Assembly: GCA_023512835.1 (NCBI GenBank)
Contig: CM042092.1
Location: forward strand, 27,973,543 to 28,037,542
Direction of reading: 5' to 3'
Origin: Taxillus chinensis
Taxonomy: Eukaryota > Streptophyta > Magnoliopsida > Santalales > Loranthaceae
DNA length: 64,000 nt
Of this stretch, positions 61,033-64,000 are shown one piece after another. Positions within the stretch are counted from its first letter, which is position 1, and every line of letters begins with the position of its first letter. Below the pieces are notes generated by a model. That model was given only the letters and a program-made list of their open reading frames with translations. It made no database searches and had not been told where the DNA came from. The position numbers were made by a program, and so were the translations under genes.

Positions 61033-62557
61033 TGTTACGCCCCCAAATTCCAGGGAACCCGAAACTAGGAGCATGACTTCCCCTTGCCCGCACCCGAAGG
61101 TCAAGGGGTTGGTGACTAGCACCAATGGAGACTACACCGCGGGTGCTGTCTCAAATATGCAACCCTATATAGTCATACATCAAGGGTAATCCTGTACCTT
61201 TCATACATCATCATGCATATAATAAGTCAAACAGTCATACAGACATCACTTCACAACAGTATGCAAATACAACTGTCCACGGACCTATGTTCGGGATATC
61301 ACACAAAACAATACGGAATATAATACTGTATCATACATCAGAGTAGTGGGCGTCCTCCTGAAGGAAAGTCCTCCACTAGCCTTGGGTCACACCTAAAAAA
61401 GGTAAACAACAAGTAGGGGTGAGCGACAAGCTTAGTAGGTGACCCCAATACTCCACATCATGCAAACATACAAGTCTATACTACATGCTTTGTGTACTCG
61501 TGCACTGTGTAGTGTGCACAATCATCAGGACTCAGCCTGTAAACAAACATCAGGACCCAGCCTGCCCTTACAGGACAGCTTGTCCACGATCCTCAACAGG
61601 ATCCCAGCTCATGGCACTCAGCCCTACCACATCGCTATATGCCCAGACATAGTGCCACACATGCCTGCCATCAGCGCATATGCCTGCCACGGCCACATCG
61701 CAATATGCCCGGCCACAGTGCCACATAGGCCTGCCATCAGTGCATATGCCTGCCCCGTCAGCCACATAGCATCATCTATGCTTCACAGTGAGAACCCAAC
61801 AAGTCATAGAGCCCAAGCCCCAATTCCTCAAGCCAACATATTAACACCAATATGGTCTTAAGGTTCACCATATTCCCTTTATAACTGAAACCAGTCTTCA
61901 CAAACTGACCATCATTCCTTGACCAAGGAAGGAGATACCCATAGGAGTTGTTTTCTTGAAATAAAAAGTCCCGGCATTGGGTTCTCATATCATAATTTGA
62001 TTTTTGGGAATTTTTCTGAGATGTCTAACCCCACTTTCCAAAAATTCACCTCTACAAAAAATTGGATTTTTCCGAGATTTTACACTAAATCCCAATTTTC
62101 ACATTTTGAAAGAGTGGGAATTAATTTTTCTAGTATTTTTCTTTGAATCCAAATGGGAGGTATTTCGTTATTTACATTATAACTTAAGTATAAATACTTA
62201 ATGGGTATGAGTTACAATGTAAAATAGTCCAGTCCAGTGTTCAGTTACACTGCTGGAGCTGCGACTTGTAGCACGGAACTGCAGCGTGCCTTAGAGACTC
62301 GTAGTGGGAGCTGCGACTCGTATCTGCGTAGCGCGGAACTGCAGCGCGCCTCAAAGACACGAAACGGGTCTTCGATCTTCGACCTTCGGACTACGAACTT
62401 CAACCGTCGGGCTACGGGTCTACAGATCTACGAACTACGAACCTTCGACCTAACGACCCTGGATCTTCGACCCTTCGACCCTACGACCCTGGATCTTTGA
62501 CCCTTCGACCCAGAACTTCAGATCTTCGTCATTTCGACCCAGTAATCCACACAGGGT
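61033..62557 (-). mobile_element. Element J 5' LTR, truncated (at least 1,525 bp)
   Basis: Starts TGTTACGCCCCC next to the PBS and is the inverse of solo LTR F over long stretches, including the duplicated CATATGCCTGCC block (61,660-61,755). 62,380-62,545 is dense in TTCGACC and CGACCCTGGATC repeats. It stops at 62,557, where a GC-rich hAT-like sequence begins; the rest of the LTR (present at 52,040-52,337 and 54,977-55,587) is not found downstream. Confidence 0.82.
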
Positions 62558-62735
62558 TAGGGATGGCAATTTGCCCCGTCCCCGCGGGGATCCGCCCCGC
62601 CCCGCCCCGAATGGGGCGGGTTTTTTTTGAATTTTTCGGGGCACGGGGCGGGGACGGGGCAGAAATATTTTGCCCCGTCGGGGCACGGGGCGGGGACGGG
62701 GCAAGCATGCCCCGCCCCACCCCGCCTAGCAACCC
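62558..62735. mobile_element. GC-rich hAT-like non-autonomous repeat (left end)
   Basis: TAGGGATGGCAATTTGCCCCG is the kind of terminal start seen in plant hAT-type MITEs. It is followed by strongly CpG-rich GGGGCGGGGACGGGGC repeats and their complements, so the DNA is nearly self-complementary. No clear right terminus (CCATCCCTA) or 8-bp target duplication is visible. Confidence 0.4.
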
Positions 62736-62780
62736 GCCCAGAAGACCCGTCTGCGCACGAAAAATCCTAGCAAAATATTG

Positions 62781-62850
62781 CCAGGATGAGGATTCGAACC
62801 CAGGACCTCCCTTACATGCAGCATATGACTCAACCATTAAGCTAAACTGT
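62781..62850 (-). other. tRNA-derived, Pol III-promoter-like sequence (degenerate)
   Basis: On the minus strand TAGCTTAATGG (62,834-62,844) fits a Pol III A box with one mismatch, and GGTTCGAATCC (62,790-62,800) is a perfect B box, 33 bp apart. The surrounding sequence does not fold into a canonical acceptor stem, so this is a SINE head or a decayed tRNA, not a working tRNA gene. Confidence 0.45.
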
Positions 62851-62904
62851 TTTTGTTATACATGCTTATATATTTAATATATATACTTATAATATACCAT
62901 ATAA

Positions 62905-63240
62905 GAGCATCTCCAACAATAATATGTATTTTATCTTCACATGTAGAGAATTTTTTATTTGTGAAGGGTGTTTTTTTGCTTCTAACTCCAACAACGCTCT
63001 TCATTTCAACTTTATTTGTATTAAAATAATAAATTTTATTATATTTTTAATATAATAAACTTTCATTTGGAGAGAGAAGAGAGGAAAGAGAAAATAATAA
63101 ATATTAAAATAATATGTGAAGAATGAAGAGTCACTATAGCTTTTTCTACATGTTGAGAGTCAAATGAAGAGTTTGTTGGAGCTTGTTTTTTGCATTTGGC
63201 TCTCTATTTGTAGACAATAGAGAGCCTCTTGGAGTTACTC
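62905..63240. mobile_element. MITE, PIF/Harbinger-like (336 bp)
   Basis: Terminal inverted repeats GAGCATCTCCAAC and, on the complement of the right end, GAGTAACTCCAAG, flanked by TAA on both sides (62,902-62,904 and 63,241-63,243). TAA/TTA duplications are typical of the PIF/Harbinger group. The interior is AT-rich with no coding. Inner CCAACAA/TTGTTGG blocks extend the inverted symmetry. Confidence 0.75.
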
Positions 63241-63243
63241 TAA

Positions 63244-64000
63244 ATAATTTTAAAAAGAGTAAAACTGATTTTTTTATATAATTAATATTATAAACTTATA
63301 ATATAACATATACCATATAACATATATATACTTATATATAACTATTTTTATTATTATTATCGTTAATGATAATATTACTATTATTATTATTAATGATAAT
63401 AATAAAAAAAGTGTATGCTTTATTTTAAAAATAATAATAATTACAAAGTATATATTTTTATATTATAATGAAAATTAAATACTATTAATATTTTCATATA
63501 AAATACATATTAATTAGATTCAAAATTAGTTTTGAAGTTATATATTAGTTCATACTAATATACTATATAATTATAAATTATATCACTTTCTTATATTTTA
63601 TATGCTTATATTTTATATTAAAATGTTACTACTACTTTTAATAAATGATTATTTTTATTTAAATATAAGTATATATACTTTGTAAGTGATATTATTTTTA
63701 AAATAGAACATTTTGTCATTATTATTAATATTTGTACTATTTTTGTTACTAATATTATTTATATGTTAGATTTTAAATATATATATACTAATTATGTAAA
63801 CATAGTAAATAATATTCATTTATGATATATATAATAGTTATCGACAAACTTCTTAACATAAGTTATTAAATTTTAGATACTTAATAATTATCATATTAAT
63901 TATGTTATATATATATATATAGTTATATAGTTGTCACTATATATATACATACATGTATAAATTCTAATAAATAAATAATAATTTAAATAGCGAGTAATGA
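63244..64000. other. AT-rich sequence, nothing recognised
   Basis: Very AT-rich with TA and TTA runs; no ORF, repeat boundary or motif that I can support. Confidence 0.6.

Noticed and set aside
62781..62850. Functional tRNA gene
   Set aside because: A and B boxes are present, but no acceptor stem pairing or proper anticodon arm can be drawn.

Overview
This is nuclear DNA from a flowering plant, and almost everything recognisable in it is retrotransposon. The evidence is chromovirus (Tekay/Del-like) Ty3/gypsy polyproteins with a C-terminal chromodomain, Sirevirus-like Ty1/copia polyproteins, a Tat-like Ty3/gypsy LTR, initiator-Met-tRNA primer sites (TGGTATCAGAGC), two TRIM elements and MITEs. 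I found no host protein gene I would defend; one weak candidate lies near 48 kb. Family names rest on protein motifs and architecture read by eye, not on database searches. The letters A to N below are my own element labels.

Left block (1-15,624). The 3' end of chromovirus A (+) lies inside a truncated chromovirus B (-). B lies inside the gag of Sirevirus-like element D (-). The 5' LTR of D carries another inverted LTR piece, M', and Sirevirus-like element E (+) is inserted in M'. D/M' and E meet head to head and form an inverted repeat of more than 2 kb per arm. E runs 5' LTR, gag, protease, integrase, RT and is cut inside RNase H at about 15,624.

Middle block (15,625-37,280). This is the 3' half of another Sirevirus-like element, G. 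It has a long env-position ORF whose C-terminal part is a Ulp1/SENP-type (C48) protease domain with correctly spaced His, Asp, Gln and Cys, then a 3' UTR, polypurine tract and 3' LTR. Three later insertions split it, each with a matching 5-bp target duplication: complete chromovirus C (16,934-27,921, itself carrying solo LTR N), solo LTR F (29,394-31,650) and solo LTR H (33,420-36,653, itself carrying TRIM1). Both insertions within the ORF leave its frame continuous once they are subtracted.

37,281-41,426 is the 3' end of a Tat-like Ty3/gypsy element I: a nine-copy 171-172-bp tandem array in the 3' UTR, a polypurine tract, and an LTR containing 15 TTGACC (W-box core) repeats. 41,427-49,870 is mostly AT-rich intergenic DNA with small repeats.

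Right block (49,871-62,557). LTR L (+) abuts chromovirus J (-), whose gag-pol is complete in order but has many stops and frameshifts. The 3' LTR of J is split by solo LTR K, which contains TRIM2 (218-bp LTRs, 52-bp interior, perfect TSD). The 5' LTR of J is cut by a GC-rich hAT-like repeat and a tRNA-derived Pol III-promoter-like sequence. A PIF/Harbinger-like MITE and AT-rich DNA end the window.

Two regulatory structures recur across several chromovirus LTRs. One is a pair of near-palindromes (ATCAAAAC-n6-GTTTTGAT) about 36 bp apart just upstream of the TATA box. The other is an 11-bp-stem hairpin downstream of the start region with a compensated base-pair change in one copy.
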